Below, piece by piece: positions 31,331 to 38,144 of a stretch of 50,062 nt of DNA. The first letter of the stretch is position 1. Each line of letters begins with the position of its first letter. The notes beneath the pieces are model-generated. The model saw only the letters and a list, made by a program, of their open reading frames with translations. It had not been told where the DNA came from and made no database searches. The stretch lies in assembly GCA_016207645.1 (NCBI GenBank), contig JACQPH010000072.1, forward strand, positions 1 through 50,062. The letters run 5' to 3'. Position numbers and translations under genes: made by a program. This DNA comes from Elusimicrobiota bacterium. GTDB lineage: Bacteria; Elusimicrobiota; Elusimicrobia; Elusimicrobiales; UBA9959.

Positions 31331-31777
31331 ATGAGATTAGTCATAGGCGCCGACCACGCGGGTTTCGAAGCCAAGGAAAAACTCAAGAAATTCCTGCAGG
31401 GCCTGGGCCACGACGTGCAGGATTTCGGCTGCTACTCCACTGAATCCGTGGATTTCCCGGACATAGCCCTGCTGGTCAGCGAGGCCGTGCGGAAGAAGGA
31501 ATTCGACCGCGGCGTGCTGGTGGACGGTTTCAACGGGGCCATGCCGCTGGCCGCCAACAAGGTGCGCGGCATCCGCGCCGTGGCCGCCTACGATATCATC
31601 TCGGCCCGCTTCGCCTCCGCCCACGAGGACTGCAATGTGCTGTGCCTGGGCGGCAAGACCCACGGCGAGCTGGCCCTGCAGGAAATGCTGAAGGTCTGGC
31701 TCGACACCCCTTTCGAAGGCGGGAAGTACCAGAAGCGGCTGGATAAGATCACGGCGATAGAACAGCGCTGCTGCTGA
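31331..31777 (+). CDS. RpiB-like sugar-phosphate isomerase homologue with altered active site
   Basis: This 148-residue protein is clearly of the RpiB/LacAB family: IGADHAGFEAKEKLKKFL, SVDFPDIALLVSEAV, AANKVRGIRAV, AHEDCNVLCLGGKTHG, FEGGKYQKRLDKITAIE. In E. coli-type RpiB the catalytic cysteine sits in CGTG; here the position is Asp65 in DGFNG. In the mycobacterial type a glutamate serves instead; that position is Met71. Asp8, His9 and His98 are kept. It may bind a sugar phosphate without ribose-5-phosphate isomerase activity, or have a changed chemistry. RpiB-like genes are characteristic of sugar-phosphate microcompartments. Confidence 0.88.
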   Translation: MRLVIGADHAGFEAKEKLKKFLQGLGHDVQDFGCYSTESVDFPDIALLVSEAVRKKEFDRGVLVDGFNGAMPLAANKVRGIRAVAAYDIISARFASAHEDCNVLCLGGKTHGELALQEMLKVWLDTPFEGGKYQKRLDKITAIEQRCC

Positions 31778-31782
31778 ATGAA

Positions 31783-32079
31783 ATGAAACAGGCCAGGGTC
31801 ATAGGAAGGGTTTTCTGCTCGCGGCAATGCTGCGGCATGGAAAGCAAGACCCTGCTCCTTATCCAGCCCCTGGACTGGGAAACCGACAAGCCGGCGGGCG
31901 ACCCTCTAGTAGCCGGGGACACCGTGGGCGCGGGCTCCGGCGAGACGGTCTTTTTCGTGGCCTCGCGCGAGGCCATCCTGGCTTACGAAGGCTGGGAGGG
32001 GGAAACGGCGGCGGGCGCGGTCCTTCCCCCGGTGGACGCGGCCATAGTCGGCATCATAGACGGCAAGGATCTGCGCTGA
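31783..32079 (+). CDS. Pentameric microcompartment vertex protein (BMC-P) 2, cysteine-rich loop
   Basis: This 98-residue EutN/CcmL protein has RVIGRVFCSRQCCGMESKTLLLIQPLD, GDTVGAGSGETVFFV and AAIVGIID. The loop after the first strand contains three cysteines within five residues (CSRQCC), where the other two pentamers have TRKDDK or TRKHPG. Five copies around the vertex would bring fifteen cysteines close together. Its start lies six bases after the RpiB-like stop. It is the second of three pentamer genes, more than a shell strictly needs. Confidence 0.9.
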   Translation: MKQARVIGRVFCSRQCCGMESKTLLLIQPLDWETDKPAGDPLVAGDTVGAGSGETVFFVASREAILAYEGWEGETAAGAVLPPVDAAIVGIIDGKDLR

Positions 32080-32086
32080 ATTTTTT

Positions 32087-32377
32087 ATGTTCATAGCTAA
32101 AGTCATAGGCAATGTCTGGGCCACCCGGAAACATCCGGGGCTGAAAGGCGCCACCATGCTGCTGGTCAAGGCCGTGGACCCGCTGAACGGGAACAAGCCG
32201 GTCGGAGAGGCGCAGCTGGCTCTCGACGGGAACCAGGGGGCCGGTACCGGAGATACGGTGCTGATAGTGGACGAGGGCGGCTCGGCACGGAAAATTCTGA
32301 GGAACTCCAAAGCGCCGGTGCGCACCGTGATCGCCGGCATCGTGGACAAGGTACACATTACCGGAGAAAAATCATGA
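32087..32377 (+). CDS. Pentameric microcompartment vertex protein (BMC-P) 3
   Basis: This 96-residue EutN/CcmL protein has the canonical form: [61 protein letters not shown]. It starts seven bases after BMC-P 2 and its stop overlaps the deoC start by four bases, so translation of the vertex protein and the aldolase is coupled. Confidence 0.94.
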   Translation: MFIAKVIGNVWATRKHPGLKGATMLLVKAVDPLNGNKPVGEAQLALDGNQGAGTGDTVLIVDEGGSARKILRNSKAPVRTVIAGIVDKVHITGEKS

Positions 32378-33357
32378 ACGACGAAGATATAAAGAAAATA
32401 GCGGCCGAAGTGGCCAGGATCATGAAGGCCGGCGGGCAGGCCGCCCCGCGGCAGACCCTCGGCGATTCCGTCACCATAGGTTCGGCGGGGAAAGTTTTCC
32501 GGCACCCGCTGGTCAACAAGCCGGGCGCTTCGCCGGCTAAGAAGCCCTGCGTCAGCCAGGGCGACTGCCGCCTTGAGGATAACACCTGCAGCTCCTCCTG
32601 CCAGAGCTGCAATCCGCTCAGCGGCTATACCCCGCAGCAGGTGAAAGCCAGCGTGGACCGCGTCACCTTCTGCAATCCCGACGCCGCCAGCTCCTCCATA
32701 GCCGGGATGATAGACCATACCCTGCTGAAGGCCAACGCCACCCAGGAGGAAATAGGCAAGCTCTGCGAGGAAGCCCGGAAATACTGCTTCGCTTCCGTCT
32801 GCGTGAACCCCGGCTACGTCGCCATGGCCTCGCGGCTGCTGCGCGGCTCCGGCGTCATGGTCTGCACCGTCATCGGTTTCCCGCTGGGTTCCACCACGCC
32901 CACGGTCAAGGCCATAGAGGCGCGCGACGCCATCGCCAACGGGGCGGACGAGATAGACATGGTGATCAATATCGGCGCGCTGAAGTCCGGCAACGACCAG
33001 ATGGTGCTCGACGATATCAGGGCCGTGCGCGAAGCCACGCGCGGCAAGACGCTGAAAGTCATCCTCGAGACCTCGTACCTGACGAAGGACGAGAAGGTCC
33101 GCGCCTGCAGGATGTCCAAACAGGCCCAGGCGGACTTCGTGAAGACCTCCACCGGCTTCGGCACGGGCGGGGCCACCCCCGAGGACATAGCGCTGATGCG
33201 CGAAACCGTGGGCCCGGAGATGGGCGTTAAGGCCTCGGGCGGCATCAAGAACGCCGAGGTGGCGGCGGCCATGATAAAGGCCGGGGCTACCCGCCTGGGC
33301 ACGAGCGCCAGCATAGCCATAGTTTCCGGCGGCGAAGCCGCCAAAGGGCAGTACTGA
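32374..33357 (+). CDS. deoC: Encapsulated deoxyribose-phosphate aldolase (DERA) with five-cysteine linker
   Basis: This 327-residue protein is about 100 residues longer than ordinary DeoC (about 220). Residues 1-20 ([20 protein letters not shown]) form an encapsulation helix. Residues 59-79 carry five cysteines (Cys59, 65, 72, 76, 79) in a linker. The aldolase domain begins near residue 110 ([12 protein letters not shown]). Catalytic residues are intact: Asp195 (EIDMVINIG), Schiff-base Lys257 (VKTSTGF) and Lys286 (GVKASGG). It cleaves 2-deoxyribose-5-phosphate to acetaldehyde and glyceraldehyde-3-phosphate, the likely entry step of the compartment. Confidence 0.95.
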   Translation: MNDEDIKKIAAEVARIMKAGGQAAPRQTLGDSVTIGSAGKVFRHPLVNKPGASPAKKPCVSQGDCRLEDNTCSSSCQSCNPLSGYTPQQVKASVDRVTFCNPDAASSSIAGMIDHTLLKANATQEEIGKLCEEARKYCFASVCVNPGYVAMASRLLRGSGVMVCTVIGFPLGSTTPTVKAIEARDAIANGADEIDMVINIGALKSGNDQMVLDDIRAVREATRGKTLKVILETSYLTKDEKVRACRMSKQAQADFVKTSTGFGTGGATPEDIALMRETVGPEMGVKASGGIKNAEVAAAMIKAGATRLGTSASIAIVSGGEAAKGQY

Positions 33358-33382
33358 ACGGATCAAAGCATAAGGAGCGAAT

Positions 33383-33676
33383 ATGTCTGAATCGAAAGAA
33401 GCGCTGGGAATGATAGAAACTAAGGGTTTCATAGGCATGATAGAGGCCTCCGACGCCATGTCGAAGGCCGCCAAGGTGCGCCTGCTCGGCTACGAGAAAA
33501 TAGGCTCCGGCTACGTCACCACGCTGTGCGTGGGCGAGGTCGGCGCCGTGCGGGCCGCCGTGGAGGCGGGCGCCGCCGCCGCCCAGAAAGCCGGCGAGCT
33601 GGTCGGGATGCACGTGATCCCGCGCCCCTCCGACGACCTGGATAAGTACCTGGCGAAGATCTCGGTGAAGGCGTAA
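33383..33676 (+). CDS. Hexameric microcompartment shell protein (BMC-H) 2
   Basis: This 97-residue BMC domain is close to BMC-H 1 ([20 protein letters not shown], pore loop [21 protein letters not shown]). The first four residues are SESK, and the C-terminal tail is slightly longer ([10 protein letters not shown]). Similarity of the two paralogues suggests duplication within the locus. A Shine-Dalgarno-like AAGGAG precedes the ATG. It ends six bases before the 81-residue unknown. Confidence 0.95.
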   Translation: MSESKEALGMIETKGFIGMIEASDAMSKAAKVRLLGYEKIGSGYVTTLCVGEVGAVRAAVEAGAAAAQKAGELVGMHVIPRPSDDLDKYLAKISVKA

Positions 33677-33682
33677 AGCTAA

Positions 33683-33928
33683 GTGCTTACCAGGGGCGCC
33701 GTAGAAGACCTGATAATGCAGCACCTTTCCCGGGAAGCGGGGGGGGCGGCGCCTGCCGTAAAAAAAAGGGGCGGTCCGGAAAAGAAAGTCTTTCTCAGCG
33801 ACTGGGAGCTCCGGCGGCTCTATAAGCCGGGCTCCAGGACGGTACAGGTCCCTTCCAACTCGATCGTAAGCCCGCTTTCGCTCGACTGGCTGGACTATAA
33901 CGGCATTACCGTGGTGCGGGGGAACTGA
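33683..33928 (+). CDS. Small microcompartment-associated protein of unknown function
   Basis: This 81-residue protein starts at GTG 33683, six bases after BMC-H 2, and is the last gene of the locus. Residues 4-18 (RGAVEDLIMQHLSRE) form an amphipathic helix like an encapsulation peptide, followed by an Ala/Gly/Lys linker. The C-terminal part (VQVPSNSIVSPLSLDWLDYNGI) resembles, from memory, a short motif near the start of EutT-type proteins (a strand, then L-T/S-P, then a helix). I do not recognise a catalytic domain. It may be a lumen adaptor or a trimmed remnant of a larger enzyme. Confidence 0.65.
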   Translation: MLTRGAVEDLIMQHLSREAGGAAPAVKKRGGPEKKVFLSDWELRRLYKPGSRTVQVPSNSIVSPLSLDWLDYNGITVVRGN

Positions 33929-33973
33929 GACCGCCCGCGCATTTTTATTTTTGCTCGGCACCGGAGAAAAACC

Positions 33974-35287
33974 ATGAACGGACAGAGAACATTCTTCTTG
34001 ACGGCTGCGCTCGCTTTCTCCTGCGCCCTGCCTTCCGCCGCGCAGGCGGACGAGACGCCCAAGCCCGCCGCGCCGAAGGCCGTTCCCCGCGGTTCCGGCC
34101 CGCTGGCCGGGGCGGAATGGGATTTCCTGAAGGCCGCGGGGCAGGACAGGAACGAGGACGTGCTGGAACTGGCGCTGCCCCAGCTGGAGGACTGGCTGGC
34201 CCGCAATCCGGAGCATCCGGCCGCCGGGGAAGCCCAGTTCCTGAAAGCCGCGCTCCACCACAAGCTCGGGGACCATAAGTCCGCGCTGCTCGGCCTGCTC
34301 AAGTATTTCCAGGTCTACCCGCGGGGTTCCTCGCTGGAAGACGCGAAAAAGCTTTTTACCGAGATCCTGGTGACCAAGGCCGATAAAAAGCTCCGCCCCG
34401 TCCTCGAAGGAGCCGCGGCGCTCCCGGAAGGCGGGGCCGCCGCCGCGAACGTTTCCGCCCTGCTCGAGAAGCTTTCCGCGCAGGCCGGCGAAGCGTATTA
34501 CGAGCCGCTGACCGCGGAGTTCCGGGTTTTCTTCAACAGTTATCCCGATCACGCGAAGAGCGATTCCCTGCGGCTGGCCCTGGCGGACCTGCACCGGAGC
34601 AAAGGCAGGCACCTGGCCGCCAGGCTGGACTACGAGAAACTGATACAGCTCTATCCCTCCAGCCCGCTGCTTCCCGGGGCGAAACTCTCCCTCGGCGGGG
34701 TGCTGGCCGAGAACCTGAAGGACTACGACAGGGCGATAGGGGTCTACCAGGACATAGCGGCCTCCTTCCCGGGCACCGACGAGGCCTGGACGGCCTACGG
34801 CCGCCTCCCCGCCCTCGCCGAGAAGCAGAAGAAGTACGGGCTCGCCGCGGAGCTCTACGAGAAGATAATAGAACTTTACCCCGACAAGAGCGCGGCCCTG
34901 AATTCCTACAAGGCCGAGGCGCGGTTGCTGCGCGAGGACCTGAAGAAGTTCCCGGAGGCCGTCGCCGTCCTCAACAGGCTCGCCGACAAGTATAAAGGCG
35001 AAAGCGTGAAGTGCATAGACGCCCTCCTGCTGGCCGCCGAGATCTGCAGGAAGGACATGAAGGACGCCGAGTGCGAAGTGAAGATGTACGACAGGATAGC
35101 CGGCGAATACGAGGCCGACCCGCAGGCCCCCAAGGCGCTTTACGCCGCCGGGGATGTTTACAGCAAGGCTAAAGACGGAGAGAAAGCCAGGGAGTATTAT
35201 CAGAAAGTGCTGGAGAAATACCCGGATAACCCCCTGTCCAAAAAAGCCGAGAACCGCGTGGCGTCGATAATTTCCGGGAAAATATAG
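33974..35287 (+). CDS. Exported TPR-repeat protein
   Basis: This 437-residue protein has a signal peptide (MNGQRTFFLTAALAFSCALPSAAQA) and a Pro/Ala-rich linker. A long series of tetratricopeptide-like helical pairs follows, with the periodic YP/FP turn motif (FQVYPRGSS, FNSYPDHAK, IQLYPSSP, AASFPGTD, IELYPDKS, LEKYPDNP). This resembles periplasmic CpoB/YbgF- and BamD-like scaffolds. Function is unknown; it probably mediates protein contacts in the periplasm. It starts 45 bases after the microcompartment locus on the same strand and ends eight bases before the GH84 gene. Confidence 0.78.
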   Translation: MNGQRTFFLTAALAFSCALPSAAQADETPKPAAPKAVPRGSGPLAGAEWDFLKAAGQDRNEDVLELALPQLEDWLARNPEHPAAGEAQFLKAALHHKLGDHKSALLGLLKYFQVYPRGSSLEDAKKLFTEILVTKADKKLRPVLEGAAALPEGGAAAANVSALLEKLSAQAGEAYYEPLTAEFRVFFNSYPDHAKSDSLRLALADLHRSKGRHLAARLDYEKLIQLYPSSPLLPGAKLSLGGVLAENLKDYDRAIGVYQDIAASFPGTDEAWTAYGRLPALAEKQKKYGLAAELYEKIIELYPDKSAALNSYKAEARLLREDLKKFPEAVAVLNRLADKYKGESVKCIDALLLAAEICRKDMKDAECEVKMYDRIAGEYEADPQAPKALYAAGDVYSKAKDGEKAREYYQKVLEKYPDNPLSKKAENRVASIISGKI

Positions 35288-35294
35288 GAGAGCG

Positions 35295-36386
35295 ATGAAC
35301 ACTAAACTGGGAGTGATAGAGGGCTTTTACGGCGAGCAATGGAGCTGGGGCGAGCGGGTGGACTACGCCGGGTTCCTCAAAAAGCACGGTTTTTCTTTCT
35401 ATATCTACGCGCCCAAGGCCGACGGCTACCTGCGCAAGAAATGGCGGGAGCCTTTCCCTAAAAGCCTCGAGGAGAAGCTCTGCAAGCTGGCCGGGCAGTA
35501 CCACTCCGCCGGCCTGGAGTTCGGTGTGGGGTTCAGCCCTTACGAGATCTATCTCTCCCCGTTCGACCTGGAAGCGAAGAAGCTGCTGCAGCAGCGCCTG
35601 GACGTGTTCAACCGGATAGGGGTGAACAAGCTCGGCATCCTGATGGACGATATGAAGGGCGACCTGCCGGGCCTGGCCGACCGCCAGATCGAGATAGTCA
35701 ACTGGCTAGCCGCGCGCTCCAACGCCAGGCAGCTCGTCTTCTGCCCCACTTATTATTCCGCCGACCCGGTGCTGGAAAAACTCTTCGGCAAAATGCCGGA
35801 CGGCTACCTGGAAAAGCTGGGCAAAGAGCTGGACAGGAAAGTCGGCATGTTCTGGACCGGCGAGCTGGTCTGCTCGAAGTCCTACACCCCGGAGCACCTT
35901 AACGCCACCTCGGGGAAGTTCGGCCGCAAGCCTTTCCTGTGGGACAACTACCCGGTCAACGACGGGCCGCGCATGTGCAAGTTCCTGCACCTGCGTCCGG
36001 TCACGGGCCGTCCGGCGGAAATGGGCGGCTGCCTCGAGGCCCACGCCGTCAATCCCATGAACCAGGCCGCGCTTTCAAAGATAGTCCTCCTCACGCTGAA
36101 AGCCGGCTACGAGCAGGGCGCGGCTTACAACCCGGACAAGGCTTTCAGGAAAGCCGCCGACATGGTCACCTGCCGCGAAATGACGCTGCTGCTGGAGCGG
36201 GACCTCCCGGCTTTCGCGGAGAGGGGGCTGGACGCCCTTACGCAGGAGGAAAAAGCCTCTTTGGCGGACGATTACTCCGCTTTCCTGGAATCGCACGAGA
36301 ACGATACCGCCCAGGCCGCGCGTGAGATCACGGGCTGGCTTTCCGGCCGCTATACCGTTACCAAGGACCTGTTCCTGACGCAGTAA
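35295..36386 (+). CDS. GH84-type beta-N-acetylglucosaminidase (O-GlcNAcase/hyaluronidase-like)
   Basis: This 363-residue protein matches the NAGidase (GH84) catalytic barrel. It has GVIEGFYGEQWSW at the start, YIYAPKADGYLRKKWREPF, the catalytic Asp pair in GILMDDMKG, FCPTYYS, MFWTGELVCSKSYT and FLWDNYPVNDGPR. GH84 enzymes use substrate-assisted catalysis to remove N-acetylglucosamine from proteins, hyaluronan or muropeptide-like glycans. No signal peptide is present, so a cytoplasmic substrate is likely, unlike secreted hyaluronidases of pathogens. Start codon lies eight bases after the TPR gene, with Shine-Dalgarno AGGAGA. Confidence 0.85.
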   Translation: MNTKLGVIEGFYGEQWSWGERVDYAGFLKKHGFSFYIYAPKADGYLRKKWREPFPKSLEEKLCKLAGQYHSAGLEFGVGFSPYEIYLSPFDLEAKKLLQQRLDVFNRIGVNKLGILMDDMKGDLPGLADRQIEIVNWLAARSNARQLVFCPTYYSADPVLEKLFGKMPDGYLEKLGKELDRKVGMFWTGELVCSKSYTPEHLNATSGKFGRKPFLWDNYPVNDGPRMCKFLHLRPVTGRPAEMGGCLEAHAVNPMNQAALSKIVLLTLKAGYEQGAAYNPDKAFRKAADMVTCREMTLLLERDLPAFAERGLDALTQEEKASLADDYSAFLESHENDTAQAAREITGWLSGRYTVTKDLFLTQ

Positions 36387-36393
36387 GGCAATA

Positions 36394-36441
36394 CGGGAAA
36401 AAGCGGCCGCGGGTCATATGACCCGCGGCCGCTTTTTCCCG
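36394..36441. terminator. 48-base perfect palindrome acting as bidirectional terminator
   Basis: Each 24-base arm is exactly complementary to the other (left arm begins CGGGAAAAAGCGGCCGC, centre GGGTCATATGACCC). An A-run and T-run flank the GC-rich stem, as needed for termination of both convergent genes (GH84 and kbl). Confidence 0.9.
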
Positions 36442-36450
36442 CTTCCGGCT

Positions 36451-37632
36451 TCAGATGATGTTCAGCTCTTTTCCGACTTTCCTGAACTTCTCCACGGAGA
36501 ATTCCAGGTCCTTCACGGTGTGCCCCGCCGTGACTATGGTGCGCAGGCGCTCTTTGCCCTTCGGCACCGTGGGGAAGCCGAGGGCCAGCGCGAAGACTCC
36601 CTCCTCGAACAGCCTGGAAGAGAACTCGACGGCTTTCGCGGTCATTATGGGGGTGATGGGCGTTACCGAAGCGCCCGTGTCGAAGCCCGCTTTCTTAAGT
36701 TCCTCTTTCAGGAAAGCCGTATTGTCCCACAGGTTCTTCAGGTGGCCCGGCTCGGTAAGCAGTATGTCGAGGACCGCCAGGGAGGTGGCCGCCACCGACG
36801 GGGGCTGGGAGCTGGAGAACAGGAAAGGCCTCGCCACGGAGCCCAGGTAGTCGCGCAGGCTGGCCGTGGTGGCGGCGTAGCCCCCGACCGAAGCGAAGGC
36901 CTTTGAAAGCGTGCCGATCTGTATCTCCACCTTGCCGTCCAGGCCGAAATGGCTCACCGTCCCGCGGCCTTCCCTGCCTATCACGCCGCTGGCGTGCGCG
37001 TCGTCCACCATAACGAAAGCGCCGTACTTGTGCGCGACCGCCGCCACCTCGTCCAGGTTCGCTATGTCCCCGTCCATGGAGAAGACGCCGTCGGTCACCA
37101 CCATCTTGCGCCGGGCCGCCCTGGCTTCGGGGGCTTCGAGGATCTCGGCGAGGTGCCTGCTGTCCTTGTGGCGGTAGATCCTGCGCGGGGCTTTGGCGAG
37201 GCGGGCCCCGTCTATGATGGAGGCGTGGTTGAGCTCGTCGGAGATCAGCAGGTCCCGCTCGCTCGACATCAGCGATTGGCAGACGGCCACGTTCGAGGTG
37301 AAGCCGGACTGGAAAAGTATGGAAGCTTCGGCGTGTTTGAAAGCGGAGAATTCAGCCTCCAGTTCCTTGTGGAGGGACATGGTGCCGATGATGGTGCGTA
37401 CGGCGGCGGAGCCCACGCCGTATTTCTCTATGGCCTCGATGGCGGCCTTCTTGACCTTCGGGTTGTTGGCCAGGGCGAGGTAATTATTGGAGGTAAGGTT
37501 GACCACTTTTTTCCCGTCTATGACGGAGACGGGCTCCTGCGCGGATTCGAGCACGCGGGGCCTGATGAAACGGTTCTCTTTCTTGAGCGCGGCTACTTCC
37601 TCGTCGGCGAACTTCAGCGTGTCGAATTGCAT
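36451..37632 (-). CDS. kbl: Glycine C-acetyltransferase (2-amino-3-ketobutyrate CoA ligase)
   Basis: This 393-residue alpha-oxoamine synthase has the PLP lysine in GTLSKAFASVGGY, the cofactor motif VDDAHASGV and DELNHASIIDGARL. Sequence is closest in character to Kbl, which makes 2-amino-3-ketobutyrate from glycine and acetyl-CoA or the reverse in threonine breakdown. BioF and serine palmitoyltransferase share the fold, so substrate is not fully certain. No threonine dehydrogenase lies beside it. Shine-Dalgarno AAAGGAGA on the minus strand precedes ATG 37632. Confidence 0.85.
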   Translation of the reverse strand: MQFDTLKFADEEVAALKKENRFIRPRVLESAQEPVSVIDGKKVVNLTSNNYLALANNPKVKKAAIEAIEKYGVGSAAVRTIIGTMSLHKELEAEFSAFKHAEASILFQSGFTSNVAVCQSLMSSERDLLISDELNHASIIDGARLAKAPRRIYRHKDSRHLAEILEAPEARAARRKMVVTDGVFSMDGDIANLDEVAAVAHKYGAFVMVDDAHASGVIGREGRGTVSHFGLDGKVEIQIGTLSKAFASVGGYAATTASLRDYLGSVARPFLFSSSQPPSVAATSLAVLDILLTEPGHLKNLWDNTAFLKEELKKAGFDTGASVTPITPIMTAKAVEFSSRLFEEGVFALALGFPTVPKGKERLRTIVTAGHTVKDLEFSVEKFRKVGKELNII

Positions 37633-37754
37633 CTGTATTCTCCTTTTAAAGCGGGGCTGTTCCCGCCTGCTATAATGATATAAAAAATGCCGTGAAAAAT
37701 GAGGAAAAATTTATATTTAATCGCGGTGAAATTTAGTAAATTATATATAGCCTT

Positions 37755-38144
37755 ATGCCGGAACTTTCAAGCCCGCTCCCTCCCGAAGACCGCCTGGTGC
37801 TTCTCCCGAAGAACCCGGGGACTTTCTTCGTCTTCTGGCGGTTCTCCGAGAGCCGCGCCGACCTTTTCCGCCTGGCCTCTTTTTCGCCGGAGATAGAGCT
37901 GCGCCTTTCCTGCGCCGACGACAGGACCCCCGCTTCCTCCCACAGGGCCCAGTGGCAGGCGGGCCGGGCCTACCTGCCGGTGCCGGAGCGCGGCGGGAAT
38001 TGCTCGGCCGCGCTTTACGCCCTCCGCAACGGCGCCTGGGAAAGGCTGCTGGATTCCAACCAGGCGGCCGCCCCCGCGGCCGCCGGCGCCGCCGGAGACC
38101 GGGCCTATGCCAGCCTGGAATTCCACAAGAAGGCGCTCTCATGA
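37755..38144 (+). CDS. DUF4912 domain protein linked to a GH57 enzyme
   Basis: This 129-residue protein has the DUF4912 pattern: LVLLPKNPGTFFVFWRFSE near the start (a DPxxxFxYW-type motif), then beta-rich sequence with AYLPVPERGGNCSAALYAL, and a disordered Ala-rich stretch near residues 103-115. The domain is often encoded next to GH57 glucan enzymes and may bind carbohydrate, but this is inference. Its stop overlaps the GH57 start (ATGA), so the two are translated together. AT-rich promoter-like sequence ends about six bases before its ATG. Confidence 0.7.
   Translation: MPELSSPLPPEDRLVLLPKNPGTFFVFWRFSESRADLFRLASFSPEIELRLSCADDRTPASSHRAQWQAGRAYLPVPERGGNCSAALYALRNGAWERLLDSNQAAAPAAAGAAGDRAYASLEFHKKALS

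Noticed and set aside
33287-35302. 671-codon minus-strand frame opposite deoC, BMC-H 2 and the TPR gene
   Set aside because: It crosses three recognised genes antisense and has no recognisable domains.
37952-38140. Upstream extension of the GH57 frame
   Set aside because: It overlaps the DUF4912 gene in another frame and has low-complexity Arg/Gly sequence; ATG 38141 matches the family start.
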